From Takakia lepidozioides (lineage: Eukaryota > Streptophyta > Takakiopsida > Takakiales > Takakiaceae): a stretch of 64,000 nucleotides of DNA. The first letter of the stretch is position 1, and the number at the start of each line of letters is the position of its first letter. The position numbers and the translations under genes are program-made. The notes below the pieces were generated by a model. It had not been told where the DNA came from and ran no database searches. It was given only the letters and a program-made list of their open reading frames with translations. This document shows, in pieces, positions 45,082-57,332 of this stretch. The DNA lies in NCBI GenBank assembly GCA_030704615.1, contig CM060732.1, forward strand, positions 22,878,001-22,942,000. The letters run 5' to 3'.

Positions 45082-46311
45082 TTACTGTTTCCGATTAGCA
45101 AACCTTTGTGAGTGAGCACCTTGTTGACGTTGAGAGTTTCGTGGTGGGCTGTGTGTACGAGCCCGAGGTCTGTCTCTGGTTGACGGAGATGGTTGATCAC
45201 TACCTGGATAAGTGAGGCCTTCTGGAGGCTGATATCGAGGTAATCTTTCCGGCATAGGAGATCCCCTTTGTTTCTTCTCTTCCATCTGAATTGCATAGTC
45301 TTCTCCCATGTCAAAAGAATTCTGTGAAGAAACAGTTGTATCAGAATCCTCATCGCCTCTCAGGTGTTTTAATTTTCGAACTTTTTGTGGAATCATCTGG
45401 GGCATACAATGCTGTCCTACCATGTCTGGAAGTTTGTATTTTACAACTTGGTGTAACCGCTGAACAGCAAAATTGGTGTAGGCACTGAGCTCCTTGTCTG
45501 TCCAGATGAGTGGGGTACCAATTACTGGTGCAGCGTGCAAGTACTTCCATGCCACATGTCCCTTATAGAAAATGTCATCAAGTCCGAATTTCTGTGTTGA
45601 CAAATGGTTGCAGGCTGCTTGAAACCATGAACGAATTTGAGAATCTTTCTGCATCATAACTTTTGGGTCATATAGGTACATATGAGGTGGCACCGAAGGT
45701 AATACCCAATGATCTCCACTGGAGTAACTTTGAAAGCGTGTTTGCATCTTTTGTTGCTCAATGTGGTAACGTACCAGAAAACAAGCAGCGTAGTATAGCC
45801 CGCACCCCATGACAATACTTGCTATCTCCTTGGTCTTGGTATAAATGAGTCCATGTACAACCTGGAAAGCAACCAATTCCCTCAACATGGTACCTGCCTC
45901 GTGCCAGTATTGTGCAAAGTGATGATCTTCAATATGTCGATTGTTTGGAAGAACTTTAGTCCTAGTTGCCACTGGCAGCCAAATACGCATGATTTGGTAG
46001 TAATGTGCGAATGACTGCGGAGGACTAAATTCTTTCCAAGCCAAATCCAACATGATGGGAATTTGGTTGAAGGGCATAAGCATAGCCCTGCTGTACTCCC
46101 TTGCAGCTGGAGTTTTAGGTGGGTTAAAAGCGGCATTGCCCCATACCTCCGGCTGTGGTGGCTGTGGTGTGGTTGTAGTAACCACAGGTTCAGCTACTGG
46201 TACATTGACCTGTTGTGGTGGTGGTGGTACTGGCTCCTGTATCATTGGCATCTCCTGCACCTCCTGTGAAGACTGAAAAGCCAAAGTTCTGGCTTGTAAA
46301 TAAGAAGCCAT
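45082..46311 (-). CDS. Post-pol ORF 2 of the 13.3-kb gypsy element, 409 aa
   Basis: Begins MASYLQARTLAFQSSQEVQE. A Pro/Gln/Val-rich stretch (about residues 25-65) is followed by a helical, aromatic-rich core (SFAHYYQIMRIWLPVATRTK, IASIVMGCGLYYAACFLVRY) and a charged Arg/Ser/Pro-rich tail. The segment VMGCGLYYAACFLV could be a membrane helix but is short. No known family recognised. It is the last ORF before the 3' LTR, the place where some plant gypsy groups carry env-like or accessory ORFs. Confidence 0.6.
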   Translation of the reverse strand: MASYLQARTLAFQSSQEVQEMPMIQEPVPPPPQQVNVPVAEPVVTTTTPQPPQPEVWGNAAFNPPKTPAAREYSRAMLMPFNQIPIMLDLAWKEFSPPQSFAHYYQIMRIWLPVATRTKVLPNNRHIEDHHFAQYWHEAGTMLRELVAFQVVHGLIYTKTKEIASIVMGCGLYYAACFLVRYHIEQQKMQTRFQSYSSGDHWVLPSVPPHMYLYDPKVMMQKDSQIRSWFQAACNHLSTQKFGLDDIFYKGHVAWKYLHAAPVIGTPLIWTDKELSAYTNFAVQRLHQVVKYKLPDMVGQHCMPQMIPQKVRKLKHLRGDEDSDTTVSSQNSFDMGEDYAIQMEEKKQRGSPMPERLPRYQPPEGLTYPGSDQPSPSTRDRPRARTHSPPRNSQRQQGAHSQRFANRKQ

Positions 46312-46470
46312 TAGCTGTCCTGAGGGATATAGACTCTTTGGTCGATGTTTGAAGTGAGGTCTTCCACTTGAGTCTGGAGTCCGTCTACATCCTCTTGTAA
46401 CTCTGCTATCCTACTATAGACATTGTCTATAGTAGTTGTGGCAATGTTTGCACCTGCAGCCTGAGCTCAT

Positions 46471-48923
46471 TCATCTCGCTTTGGGTGAGCTTCCGTGGGC
46501 TTTGCCCTCTACTGGCCCTTGTGCTAACCAGACCTGCATAAGGCTGTTATCCACCAAGCTGCTTGTGGTTCCCCTGAGAGTTTGCTCCTCTCTTAGCTTG
46601 TACAATTCCAACTGCTGTTGTAAAGCCTCCATGCGCTTCGCCTGTGGCTCAACCAATTGCGCATAGGCAGCAAGTAGATTATTGGCTTCCTTCGAAGCCT
46701 TGTTACTGACCGCGATTTCATTTCTATTGGCCACGATGGTTTGTTGCAACTCCACGATGTGTTTCTCTTGATCAGCTTCCCTCTGCCTGTATTGCTTGAA
46801 AGTATCTTCATGGCGACAGATTGTATTCTTCATATCGACAATGAGCTTCATTTGCTCAACATTCTCTTCTTCTGCCTTCGTACATTTTTCCGCTTGACTG
46901 TTTATTTCTTTTGTTGATTGGTCAAGCATAGTTGTAAATGTAGCACATTGTATCGCCATCCTGTTATGCACTGTCTGCAACTCCGTATGTAGTGCATTCA
47001 GTTCTTGCAACTTGCTTTCATGCTGCACCTGCATTTGGTATAGCTGTTGCTTATGTGCTTCGTGCAACTGGTCTTGCGCGAGGCCTGCCTCAATCAATTG
47101 TTGCTTGGCCAACTGCAAAGCCATTTCTGTATTGCCCAAGTCCTGCTTCATCTTGAGAGTGACCTCTTCATCGACCTTGTTTGCACACTCAGTGGCAAGT
47201 CGAGCCTCAAACTCCTTCCTGAGTTCCTCTTTCAAGGCTGTCAATTGGGTAATTGGAACATGGGATTTGACATAAGTCCCCAACAAATTAAGTGTCCTGC
47301 CTATGGAACTCATCAGCATTGCCTGTTGAGGGTCATCATGGTGAGGTTGCTGCTGTTCCTCCCGATCTTCAACAGTATGATGTCTCACTAACCATTCAGG
47401 CCATTGTCCCACCGGATTTTCTTCCTGAACTACTTCATCTATGACTGGTGTTACAGTGTCATGACCTTCCGCCTGTGGTACCTCCAACACAGGTGTGTGC
47501 ATTATATGCACCTCAGGATTTCCCTTGGGCAACTGTTGCACCTCTGGGAATTCTGTCTCCTTGACCAGACCAGAATATTCATAGAGAAGGTCCCCTTTCT
47601 CTATTTCTGCCACTATCTGTTCTGTAGTTGGAATATCTATCCCTTCACTTTCCAAATCAATTATTTCGGGTTGAGCTGCATGGATAACTTGTGACCTTGT
47701 GACAAGTCGTTCAAGTGGCTGTGTTGGCTGTGATGCAGAAGTAACTTCCTCCTCCCTCTCTGAAGGTCCTGCTTCCAGTAATAACATTCTTTTGTGCTGC
47801 TGTGCCCCTTCCTGGTCATGAGCTTGGGAAACATTATCATGCGGAATCCGTGAAGCCAGTGGATCCGCCACTACAGTCTTTCCCCTTCTCTGCCTCTTAG
47901 TCTCGGGTTGTGCTGCTAGTCCACCCTCACTGTGTGAAGAGCCTTGCTCTTCCATTGCAGTTGTTTCTGGCTCAAACACTCCCATTTCCTTCCTTTCTTG
48001 TGCATTAAGTATGCCAGAATTAAGGATTATTTGAGCAATGATTGGGCCAGACACTATGATAGGAGACTTTGCGGTAGTACCTTGTAATCTTTTCATCTCC
48101 TCTACTAGTGCGTTGTACATTATGTCCGCCCATTGTACCTCTTGTCCCTTCAGGCCTTTGAGTATTTCCTCTGTGAAGGATCTGCTCAAATATTGTTGGT
48201 TCTGTTTCAGGGCAAACAGAACGTTCAATACCTGGCCTATCTCTTTTAACCCTGGGTACACAGCTTTGGTACAAGCATAACCCTGAGTTTTAAAGAAACT
48301 CCCTTCTTGGAATAAGTCCCCTATTTGCAGTCTTGCCCTGTGTTCCCCACATGCACCTGACCTGCTGGCAATCGAAACAATTGCTGGAGGTATAGGGGAG
48401 TAATCATTAATTCAACTCCCTTCACCGTTGTTGTTCCTGTCCTTGGCTCAAAGTTCTGCAAAAATTGTAACATGTACTGTCTATGGTGTAGTGTCCAATC
48501 TAGGCTTTGCAATCCTTCCAATCTCAGCTCCTCCAGTATCTTTATCGCCTGTGGGGTAGCCATCGTTTGTTTCTGCAGAATTGTGGTGCTCTTCACCCTG
48601 ATTTCCTCCATTCCTCTCACTCTCTTCATCTTAGACTCACAGAACTGCTTTGGCTGTAACAACTGCAGGAATGCCTGTAGTGCACAAAGCATAAACGTAT
48701 GGTTGCCGCAGAAAGCTATGGGTAATCTCTTGTAAGCCTGCGGGGCTTGCAAGCATTGCTCAAGAGAAAAGCTCTGCTCTGTCGTTTCGTGTCTATGCCA
48801 CTGCGTAAGTAATATTGCGAGCGTATAGTCTGTTAGTTCCTCCATAGTTTCCAAGTTATAGCATTTATGGCCTGTCCTGTCGAGACGCCCGTTACTCAGA
48901 ACGACGCCGCCTCTTGCGCTCAA
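46471..48923 (-). CDS. Post-pol ORF 1 of the 13.3-kb gypsy element, coiled-coil protein with one frameshift
   Basis: The first part (48923-48321, 200 aa) and the second part (596 aa from 48261 down) look like one protein, since the second frame is open upstream to about 48340. The first part is helical (LLTQWHRHETTEQSFSLEQC). The second contains an acidic, low-complexity middle and a long coiled coil from about residue 345 to 580 (Gln/Glu/Leu heptads such as QHESKLQELNALHTELQTVH). No enzyme motif was seen. It is a structural or accessory product of the retrotransposon by position. Confidence 0.6.
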
Positions 48924-49565
48924 TTTCCCTCCATTTTCTTGATCATTTCTCTGGTTTTTTTATTGGCTGTATCTGCTGTGACTGGATTTTAACTTTTATC
49001 TTCTTTAGTGGACTTTCCCTGTTGGATAGTCCACTAGGATCACACATGCGACATGAATTCGGCTTTTCTGTACTTGCCGTTCGTTCCGTTTCCCTTTTTC
49101 CGTATTCATTAATGGGCCCGCCTTTCATCCCATTTGACGGCCGTTCTTGTCCTCTTTCTTTTTGACACCTGTCCTTGCACTTCATTCTCTGCTGTGTGTC
49201 GCACCCTGACCTCCACGTGTCTATTTTTAAATTAATTTCCGTTTCTTCTTCCTTCAGCCATTTTCCTGAAGTTTTTATGTGTCCACTTGTCACTGATTCT
49301 ATGGATCGTGTAACTTTAGTAGGCTGTGTTGAGCTGTGACAGGCTGTGTCATACTGTGTTACCCTGTGATAGGCTGTGATGCACTGTGGTAAGCTGTGAT
49401 AGGCTGTGACACGCTGTGGTATGTTGTTATAGGCTGTGTTGCGCCTTGCTGGGCTGTGGTTGGCTGTGTCACGTCGTGATGGGCTTGTGGTTGGCTGTGT
49501 CACGTCGTGATGGGCTGTGATAGGCTGTGTTGCGCCTTGGCGGGCTGTGATAGGCTGTGTCACGT
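48924..49565. repeat. Spacer with CTGTG-type short repeats
   Basis: From about 49315 to 49565 the + strand is made of GGCTGTG(A/T) units resembling the LTR array, but this stretch is internal. The rest (48924-49314) shows no feature. Confidence 0.7.
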
Positions 49566-52500
49566 TTGTTTTGCCCACCCTGGTCGTATATGCTGGGCCT
49601 AGCGACAAGTGTTCCATACTCCGTTCGTAACACTGGTGCAGCCCGTGACTGCTCTTGCGGTTCAACATGCAAATCATGCTGCAGGGGTTTGTCATGGATA
49701 CCACTGTACCCCTTCAACTTATTTGCATTGACTCTTCCCAGCATTTCTTTGTTAATGGTTTGTAACATGGCGGTGTTGTTATCATACATCTTTTGTATGA
49801 CATAAGGTCCTTTCCACGGTGATTTAAGCTTAGAAGCTTGAATCTTTCCTTTCTTCTGCAACCATAGAACCAAATCCCCCGTCTTAAAAGTCTTTAATTT
49901 TCCTTCATCAAACTGTTCCTTTCGCTTCATCTGAATTCTGGTCATATTATCAGCTGCATCAGCACGTACTTCTTCCACATGGTATAATTCATGTTTCCTG
50001 ACCTTGATGGAGTCTTGCAATTCCATTCTTTTTCCCCACTCCGTTCTCATGGTAGGTAACAGGAAATTCCACTGGAAGTAAGGCTTCCATACCATAAACT
50101 AATTGGAATGGTGTATACTTAGTGGTGACTTTATATGAAGTCCTGTATGACCACAAAGCTGTCAGCAGCTTTGTATCCCAATCCGTTCTGTTTGCATTGA
50201 CTATCTTAGCCAAGATAGTACATAGTATTTTGTTGGTAGCCTCTGCCTGCCCATTACCCTGTGGGTAATATGTTGTACTCTTTCTATGCACAATCATAAA
50301 CTCTTTAGTCAACAACTCAATGGTCTCATTCATGAAGTGACTTCCTTGATCACTGATAAATTCTAAGGGACATCCAAATCGTGTAAGTATGTTCTCGTAC
50401 AGGAACCTTGCTGTGGACTTGGCTGTGTTGTCCCTCAAAGCTTTAGCTTCCACCCACTTTGTAGTATAATCAGTGGCTGTAATTATGTACCTGTTTCGTG
50501 TATTCTTGGATGGTGGATTAATTGGTCCAACAAAGTCTAGTCCCCATTTCTGAAATGGTTCCGTAGGCATTGTAGGATGCAAGGCCATTCTTCCAGATCT
50601 CTGCAAAGGTCCTAGCCTCTGACATTCATCACACTTCTGACAATACTCATGTACATCTTTGAACAAAGTAGGCCACCAGTATCCTGCGAGTAGTATCTTT
50701 CTACTGGTAGTCTCTTCTCCAAAATGACCTCCAGCCACTCCTTTATGAACTTCCTCCAAGACTTTATTTACTTCATGGTGGTACAAGCATCGTTTTAGTA
50801 CTCCATCAGGTCCTAACTTATACATTCTGCTTCCTACCATAGTATAAGGTAAAGCTTTGATAGCAATTCTCTTCCTCTGCTCCTTACCATAACTAGGTGG
50901 GCACTGACCATGAGCAAGGTAGTATCTGATTGGCCACTGCCAATCTAACCATTCATCTGCACTTCCTTGCACCTCCATTACAAATAAACTCGCATCAGGT
51001 AACTGATCGTCCACTCCTGTGGCGGCCTCTCCTGTTGTTAGTCGTGACAAATGATCTGCCACAAGATGCAAACGGCCAGGCTTGTAAATAACCTCGAACT
51101 CAAACTCATGCAAGATTATTAACCACCTCGCTATCCTTCCACTTATCAAAGGTTTGTTCACCAGATATATCAGAGCCTGGTGATCCACATAAAACATAAA
51201 CTTTCTTCCCAATAGGTAATGCCTGAATTTCTTGACTGCATAAATCATTGCCAATGCTTCTCTTTCCGTTGTGCTATAGTTCCTCTCAGCACTGTTCATC
51301 AACGGCTAGCATAGTACACAGGTGAATCTATATTCCTGTAACATTCTGGGCTAACACCGCACCCAACGCTTCTCCTGATGCATCGCAGTGAACATGAAAT
51401 ACTACATGCCAGTGAGGGTTAATCAGCACAGGTGTAGTTGTTACTGACAGTGTAAGTTCCTCAAACGCCTGTTGACATTCAGCTGTCCAGGCAAACACTG
51501 CATCTTTCTTCAGAAGCTTGCTCAATGGTGCTGCTATTTGTGCATACCTTTTGACAAATCTTCTGTAATAACTGGTTTGCCCAAGGAATCTCCTTAAACT
51601 CTTAACATTCACTGGTGGTGGAGAGACTTTAATGGACTCTGTCTTCCTGGGATCCACAAGAAGTCCCTTCTTACACACAATGTGTCCCAGAAGCACCCCT
51701 GAGTTCACACAGAAAGTACACTTCTCTGGATTCAAGCCCAGACCTCTCATCCTGCATCTGGCCAGGCATAACTCCAATTTATGCAAGTGCTCATTCTTAG
51801 AGCTGTACACACTGAAATCATCCAAAAAACCTGCATGAAATCATCCAGATACTCATGAAAAGATTCACTTATCACTCTCTGAAAGGTCGCTGGTGCATTA
51901 CAAAGTCCAAAGGGCATGACTTTGTATGCATAAGCCCCCCAGTCTGTGATGAAAGCTGTTTTCCCTTGGTCTTCTTCTGCCACTTGCACTTGATTATAAC
52001 CACTGAAGCCATCCATGAATGAGTACATCTCATGGCCTGCCACAGTGTCTAATACTGCTTCTGTGAATGGCAAAGGGAAAGGATCTTTCTTCGTACAAGC
52101 ATTCAGCTTCTTATAGTTCACACATACTCTTAGTTTGCCATTCTTCTTGGGAACTATAACAATGGGTGACAACCAAGTTGTATACTCTATTGGGTATATA
52201 AACTTAGCCTCAGCCAACTTCTTTATCTCTTCTCCAACCTTCTGTGCGTAGTTGGGATTCATTCTATACCTCGCCTGCTTGATTGGTACTGACCCTGGTT
52301 CCAGTTCAATCTTATGCTGACAGACTTCAGGTGGTATCCCTTTTAGATCCTCATAGCTCCAAGCAAATACATCTCTGTATTTGATGAACAAGCTTTTAGC
52401 TTCTTCGAAGAATTCCGGCTCCAAATCAGCTCCTACTTTCACCATTCTCGGTTCCTCCTGAGTTCCCACATTTACTTCTCTCACCTGCTCATCAGCTGTG

Positions 52501-53414
52501 ATTGTCCAACCAGTCACCACTTCATCCTTTAAGCTCACAGTGGCTGGTTCTTCTAGGATTTCTATCTCTCCCTCCTTTTCTTCATAGAAATGTGGTGGGT
52601 AACTGCTGGTTTCCTCTTCAATTGGTGTTGCTGTCACTACACCACAGCAGATACCTCTTAAACAACTTAGGCTTTCCAGCCGCATCTCCGCAACCTGCTC
52701 CCACTCTGGGTGTGCAGCAAATAGGGTAGCTTCCTGCTCCTCATCCAGTCCTCCTCTCCAGTCATACTCTCTGACTCCTCGAGGTCTTCTTGTAGCAGGT
52801 AATCTACTAGATTTCTTTGTGGTAATTTGTATCTCGTGCATCCCATTATGCACAGTTAGTAACTGAGAATTCCAGTCATGGAATACCCTGGCCTGTTTCA
52901 GCCACGGACGTCCCAATAATAAGGAGTAAGCCTCCATGACTTCATCCATTTTTAATACAGTTACTGTGATCATAAAGATCATTTTCTGTATCTGTATCTT
53001 AACTCCTCTTATTAATCCCAATGGCTGTACACTTCTTTGATCTGCCATTGTTACTGTAAATGGGGCTGGTTTCATGTTACTTAGACCAAGCTTCTTCCTT
53101 AATTGGTCTGTCATGATATTTACTCCAGAACCACCATCTATCAGTACATCAGTTAGTTCTGTGCTTCCAATTCTCAATTGGATTACTGGCATAGAATCAT
53201 CAAAGTCCATGACTGGTTCTCGCCCTTCCGGCTTCACATTATAACTGGTCACCTTGCTGTTCAGGTCTGTGTTTCCTGTCTCTTGGGCAATTCGATTGAT
53301 TGCCTGATACAGCCTGTGCCTACAATAAGGTGCCACAGCTAATAGCTGTCCAATGGTAATTTCTGCTTTGGTCTGACATATTACTTCAGCCAAAGTCTCT
53401 TCATTACTTTGCAT
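49469..53414 (-). pseudogene. pol: Gypsy pol: protease, RT, RNase H, integrase
   Basis: Protease DVLIDGGSGVNIM near 53140. RT with YSFMDGFSGYNQV near 52010 and YLDDF near 51850, immediately followed by a 23-bp insertion that repeats GGATGATTTCA and shifts the frame. RNase H ERNYSTTEREALAMIYAVKK and VDHQALIYL, preceded by shifts near 51335 and 51303. Integrase zinc site (VAGGHFGEET...CQKCDECQ) and DDE core (LDFVGPI, ISDQGSHFMNE, YYPQGNGQAEA). Another shift lies near 50070, and the C-terminal domain DLVLWLQKKGKIQASKLKSPWKGPYVI ends in KLKGY. No chromodomain or PHD finger was seen after it. Confidence 0.9.
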
Positions 53415-55686
53415 GTCTGCATCTTTTTTTTCCTTTCTTCCTCACTCCCTTCTTTTTCTCCATCCGAATCAGAGGAATCTGCCACAGGAATATCAGTACT
53501 CTTTTGCATTTCCCTTATAGTATCTGCCACTTCCTTGTGCAGTTCCTTCTCATCTTTCCAAGTCTCTTCATCTTCAGGCATATCATTGCCACTTCCATTC
53601 TCATCTTCTTCCTCTTCTACTGGAGGTATTAGTTTGGCTTTACTTCTTGTTACTATCATTGTACTTACTTCTGGTACAACACATGGCCTAACCATGTGAG
53701 CTGCCACCACTGGGCCCTCATTCACAGGAGCTCTCATCTCATTCTGGTGTCTTATCCAGAATGAACAGGCTGCCTTGCGATGTCCTGGCTGATTACAATA
53801 GTAACATAGCTCTTCACCATTGGGTCCTCGCCCTTGGTCTGTTCTTGGATTATTTCTATAATCCTGATTCCCGGGCTGGTAATTCCCCCTTGGATTACCC
53901 TGATAGTTGCCTCTGGAATTTCCTTGGTAATTCCCTCTTGAATTACCTCTCCCTTCCATGCCATTGTTATAACCACCAGACCTACCATAGTGGTCCTGAT
54001 CATTGTTTCTTCTTGGCTGGGGCTGCACCTGATGCACCCTTACTTGCCTAGGTTCTCTTGCAGCTGTCCTTCTGTTGTAGTAACAATTCTCAGTAGAATG
54101 GTTATCCATTTTACAGATAGTACAGTGTTTCTCCTTCATGTGGCATTCTGTGGTGGTATGGCCTTCATTCTGGCACTTTGCACACCATACACCCTTCCTC
54201 CAATGTGTTGCAGCCTCTGTGGCATACTTCTTCAAGATTTCTTCCAATTTTTTTTCATAGTTATCCCTCTTCAACTTCTCCTTTCTCTTACTCTTTCTTT
54301 TTAGTTCTTGCTCTTCTTCTTCATCTGACTCATCCTCAGAGTCCTCATCTTCTTTTTTCTCTCTCCTGAGCATTCCCAATTGCTCAATTCTGTTCGCAGT
54401 TTCAAATGCCTCCTCCACTGTATTATGGGGTAACATATCCACTTTCTTTTGCAACTCTGGTCTTAGTCCACTCACAAACCAAGTCTTCTGTAAACCGGGC
54501 GCTGGTACTGCAGCCAGCTTTTTCATCATCAATTCCATCTTCTCCATATACTCTTCAACAGTTTCATGCTTCTTCTGCTTCAGCTGTTGTAAACTTCCAT
54601 ACACTTCATCCTCAGTTTTACTTGTCCTGAACCTATTTCGAAATGCTGTATTCAAGCCATTCCAGGTTAGGAAATGATTATCAGGGAATCTTGCATACCA
54701 TTCACTTGCTTTCTTGATAAGTGAACAAGGAAACAGTCTCATCTTGGCATCATCGCCATTCTCATTGTTCACTATACACATGTGCTCAAATTGGCTAATG
54801 TGTACATCGGGATCCCCTTTTCCTGAATATATTGGAAAGGGTGGTTTTGCCCGTGTTGGTTGTAACGCCATCTGTGGCCCTACCTTCTGCCCACTGACAG
54901 GTGCTGGCACCCTTGCTGGTGCTGGTCCTTCTGGACCTGTTGTTTTTGTGGTGGATCTTCCACCAAGTGGTGGCCCTTGAGCACTCCTTGCTTCTGGTCC
55001 CACGATATTCACAGTATTCCCAGCTTCAGTTGCACTACTTCCCACACTCCCTGTCCCCCCAGAGCCAGATCCAGGCAGCCCGCCTGATCCCCCTGAGCCG
55101 ACACCTTCGTTGGCCTGTGATCCAAGTGCTCCACTTGATCCAGGTCCAACGGGTTGGGATGTCCTGGTTGTAGTCTCAACCTCAGCTGTTGGGTCTACTT
55201 CTTCATATTCTTCCTCTTCTAATTTCTTCTCTCTGTTTTCATCCTCCAAGTTCTGCCCTTGGGTTTCTTCTTCACTCATGTAACTCAACTGTAATGGTGT
55301 TGGAGAGTCTGAACTCTCCGTTGGCTCTGCCACTCATCTTCTGCTTCAGAAACTGGAGTTCCTGCTTTTGGTGTTCCATGCCAACTCTTATCAAAGATTT
55401 CTGTCAAGTCTTTTATCCAAGGATGTACCTCAGATCTTTCACCTCGTGATTGATCTTCTTCCTGTACCAATTCCCTTAATCTTTCTTGCAAAGAAACAGA
55501 AGGAGTGGCATCCAACTCTAGTTCTTCCGGTATAGGTGATGCACTTTTTGATCTTGATGGTGTGAGAGGTCCAGATGATTCCCCTATGTCTATTCCTCTC
55601 TCCCAAAGATATGGATAATTAGCTTTCAGATAGCTTTCTCTTTTTGATGAATATCTCTGTCGTCTAGCTTCTCTTTCATCACTCAT
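53381..55686 (-). CDS. gag: Gypsy gag
   Basis: A 133-residue lead (55686-55285, MSDEREARRQRYSSKRESYL) overlaps, in another frame, the start of the main frame at 55333. The main frame has a Gly/Ser-rich N-terminus, a Retrotrans_gag core (PFPIYSGKGDPDVHISQFEH, ASEWYARFP, FLTWNGLNTAFRNRF, WFVSGLRPELQKKVDML), a basic coiled stretch and two zinc knuckles (CAKCQNEGHTTTEC and CYYCNQPGHRKAAC). It ends at 53381. The gag-pol boundary lies at an A8 run near 53426-53433; the fragment at 21854-22833 has no shift there. Confidence 0.9.
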
Positions 55687-55707
55687 GTCCCATGTCTTTC
55701 ATTTCTT

Positions 55708-56253
55708 TTAATGTGGCAATAACCAAAACTCTCTTCTGTAATATCTCTCGTATATGCCTGGGTTTCTTTCAAGCTTCAATGCACCCTTGGCTATACTTGA
55801 AGTCTCCGTTACCATATAACCATATGGCAAACAAGTCTGAAAAGCTGTTCTTGGTGTGAGTTTGATCCACAAAATATCCTTTGGAATCCAATTCTTTACC
55901 AGTACAAGCTCTTCATGCATATGAGTATAAACATTCACCTTTCTTTCTTCCCAGCCTTCAAACTCTACTCGTTTAATGGATAGCAACGCTATCACATAAA
56001 CTAATGTTGGTAACCAACGTGCTCTTCCTCTACAGGCTACCTGATAAATCTTTATCACTCCTTTCTCCAGACCCCATTCTGGATCAGCATCATGCACTCG
56101 TTTAAGAATATTTTCTTTACATCCGTCTGGCAATTCCAAGAACCTTTGAAAGAATTGTTTGGACAATCTTTCTTCCTTCGTTCCACAGGGAATTTGATTC
56201 ACTTCAAATTCTTTAATGGTCCAACCACCATGATCCCACCAGATGCCTGTCAC
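55708..56253 (-). CDS. Pre-gag ORF, 181 aa
   Basis: Begins MTGIWWDHGGWTIKEFEVNQ just inside the PBS and runs to LLPH. It is rich in aromatic and charged residues (LPDGCKENILKRVHDADPEW, IPKDILWIKLTPRTAFQTCL). No family recognised. Its position between the 5' LTR and gag is unusual; it may be part of a longer gag precursor. Confidence 0.55.
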   Translation of the reverse strand: MTGIWWDHGGWTIKEFEVNQIPCGTKEERLSKQFFQRFLELPDGCKENILKRVHDADPEWGLEKGVIKIYQVACRGRARWLPTLVYVIALLSIKRVEFEGWEERKVNVYTHMHEELVLVKNWIPKDILWIKLTPRTAFQTCLPYGYMVTETSSIAKGALKLERNPGIYERYYRREFWLLPH

Positions 56254-56275
56254 ATCTGGTTGTTAATGTCCCAGG

Positions 56276-56293
56276 TCCCCAGTATGGTCGCCA
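56276..56293 (-). other. Primer-binding site of the 13.3-kb gypsy element
   Basis: TGGCGACCATACTGGGGA two bases after the LTR end on the - strand. The TGG start fits complementarity to a tRNA 3' CCA end. I do not assign the isotype. Confidence 0.7.
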
Positions 56294-56295
56294 AA

Positions 56296-57327
56296 TGTCG
56301 CGCGGCTTTTACTCACCCATCCCTTCGCTATCCGAGGCGGAAACTCCAAGATAGAAGAGTTGGAAATCTCTAAGTACTCAGCCCGCGCAGAACAATCAGT
56401 CATGACCTACAGCTAGTGTATCATGGGGGTGTTTCCTATTTGTTTCCCTTTCCGCATTCATCTTAGCTACCTTACCATTGATAATTAAGTATCAGTTTGC
56501 TTCATCAATCTATCGGTTTCCTTCACTCATCCATTCAATCCACAGCTTCACTCAGATCTCTCTACACAGTGTGATTGTATCGTATAAGTATCAGATTATG
56601 ATTTATCAGGTATCAGGCCGAAGCCATTATGTCTCTAATCTGCTCTCCAATATCACTACAGCTTTGCATATAACAAGCATCTACTAATCCTCTTTTCTCC
56701 ATCTCTTGCCTCCGATCTCCGCTCCAGCCTGACTCCCAAGTCCTCCCCGAATAATGATCATCCTCCTTCATTCCTCGTTTCTCCCTTTATCCTCCTATCC
56801 GCGGTTCTAACCGTTTCCCTCTCTAACCGTCGTCTGTGAACTAACATGTTCCCTTCGCAGGTGTTGTTCCCCACAGTCGTTCCCTGTCCTACTCTTCGTT
56901 CCCTATGATCGTGACCGCTGTGTCAAGCTGTGACTGGCTGTGTGAAACTGTGACGGGCTGTGACTGGCTGTGCGACTGTGTTTGGCTGTGTCGGGCTGTG
57001 ATTGGCCGTGTGGGCTGTGACGACTGTGACGGGCTGTGTTGGCTGTGTCGGCTGTGACTGGCTGTGTGGGCTGTGACGACTGTGACGGGCTGTGTTGGCT
57101 GTGACGACTGTGACGGGCTGTGTTGGCTGTGTTAACTGTGACGACTGTGACGGGTTGTGTTGGCTGTATGGGCTGTGACGACTGTGACGGGCTGTGACGA
57201 CTGTGTAACCCCCCTCTACAGTGCGCTGCTGTCACCCTTAAGGCTCCTATTGGTCTCAGTCTGTGCAAAATTAAGGGTACCCTACAGATCCCGTATAAGT
57301 GTCTAAGTCCCCTACAGTCCTCTAACA
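56296..57327 (-). repeat. 5' LTR of the 13.3-kb gypsy element
   Basis: 1032 bp, starts TGTCGCGCGG and ends CTCTAACA on the + strand. CTGTG array at about 56920-57210. Confidence 0.95.
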
Positions 57328-57332
57328 GGTGT
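57328..57332. repeat. Target-site duplication GGTGT, right copy
   Basis: Matches 44027-44031. Confidence 0.9.

Larger units (their letters stand above)
44032..57327 (-). mobile_element. Complete 13.3-kb Ty3/gypsy retrotransposon with extra ORFs
   Basis: LTRs of 1012 and 1032 bp, TG...CA ends, 5-bp duplication GGTGT, PBS at 56276-56293 and polypurine tract at 45044-45060. On the - strand the order is: a pre-gag ORF (56253-55708), gag (55686-53381), pol (53414-49469), a short-repeat tract (49565-49315), and two further ORFs (48923-46471 and 46311-45082). The LTRs are nearly identical outside the CTGTG array, so the insertion is recent, yet pol has several frameshifts. It interrupts exon 3 of the element E methyltransferase gene. 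Confidence 0.95.

Noticed and set aside
46052-46276. Gly/Val/Cys-rich frames on the + strand opposite the post-pol ORFs
   Set aside because: Shadows of the Pro/Thr/Gln-rich coding sequence on the - strand.
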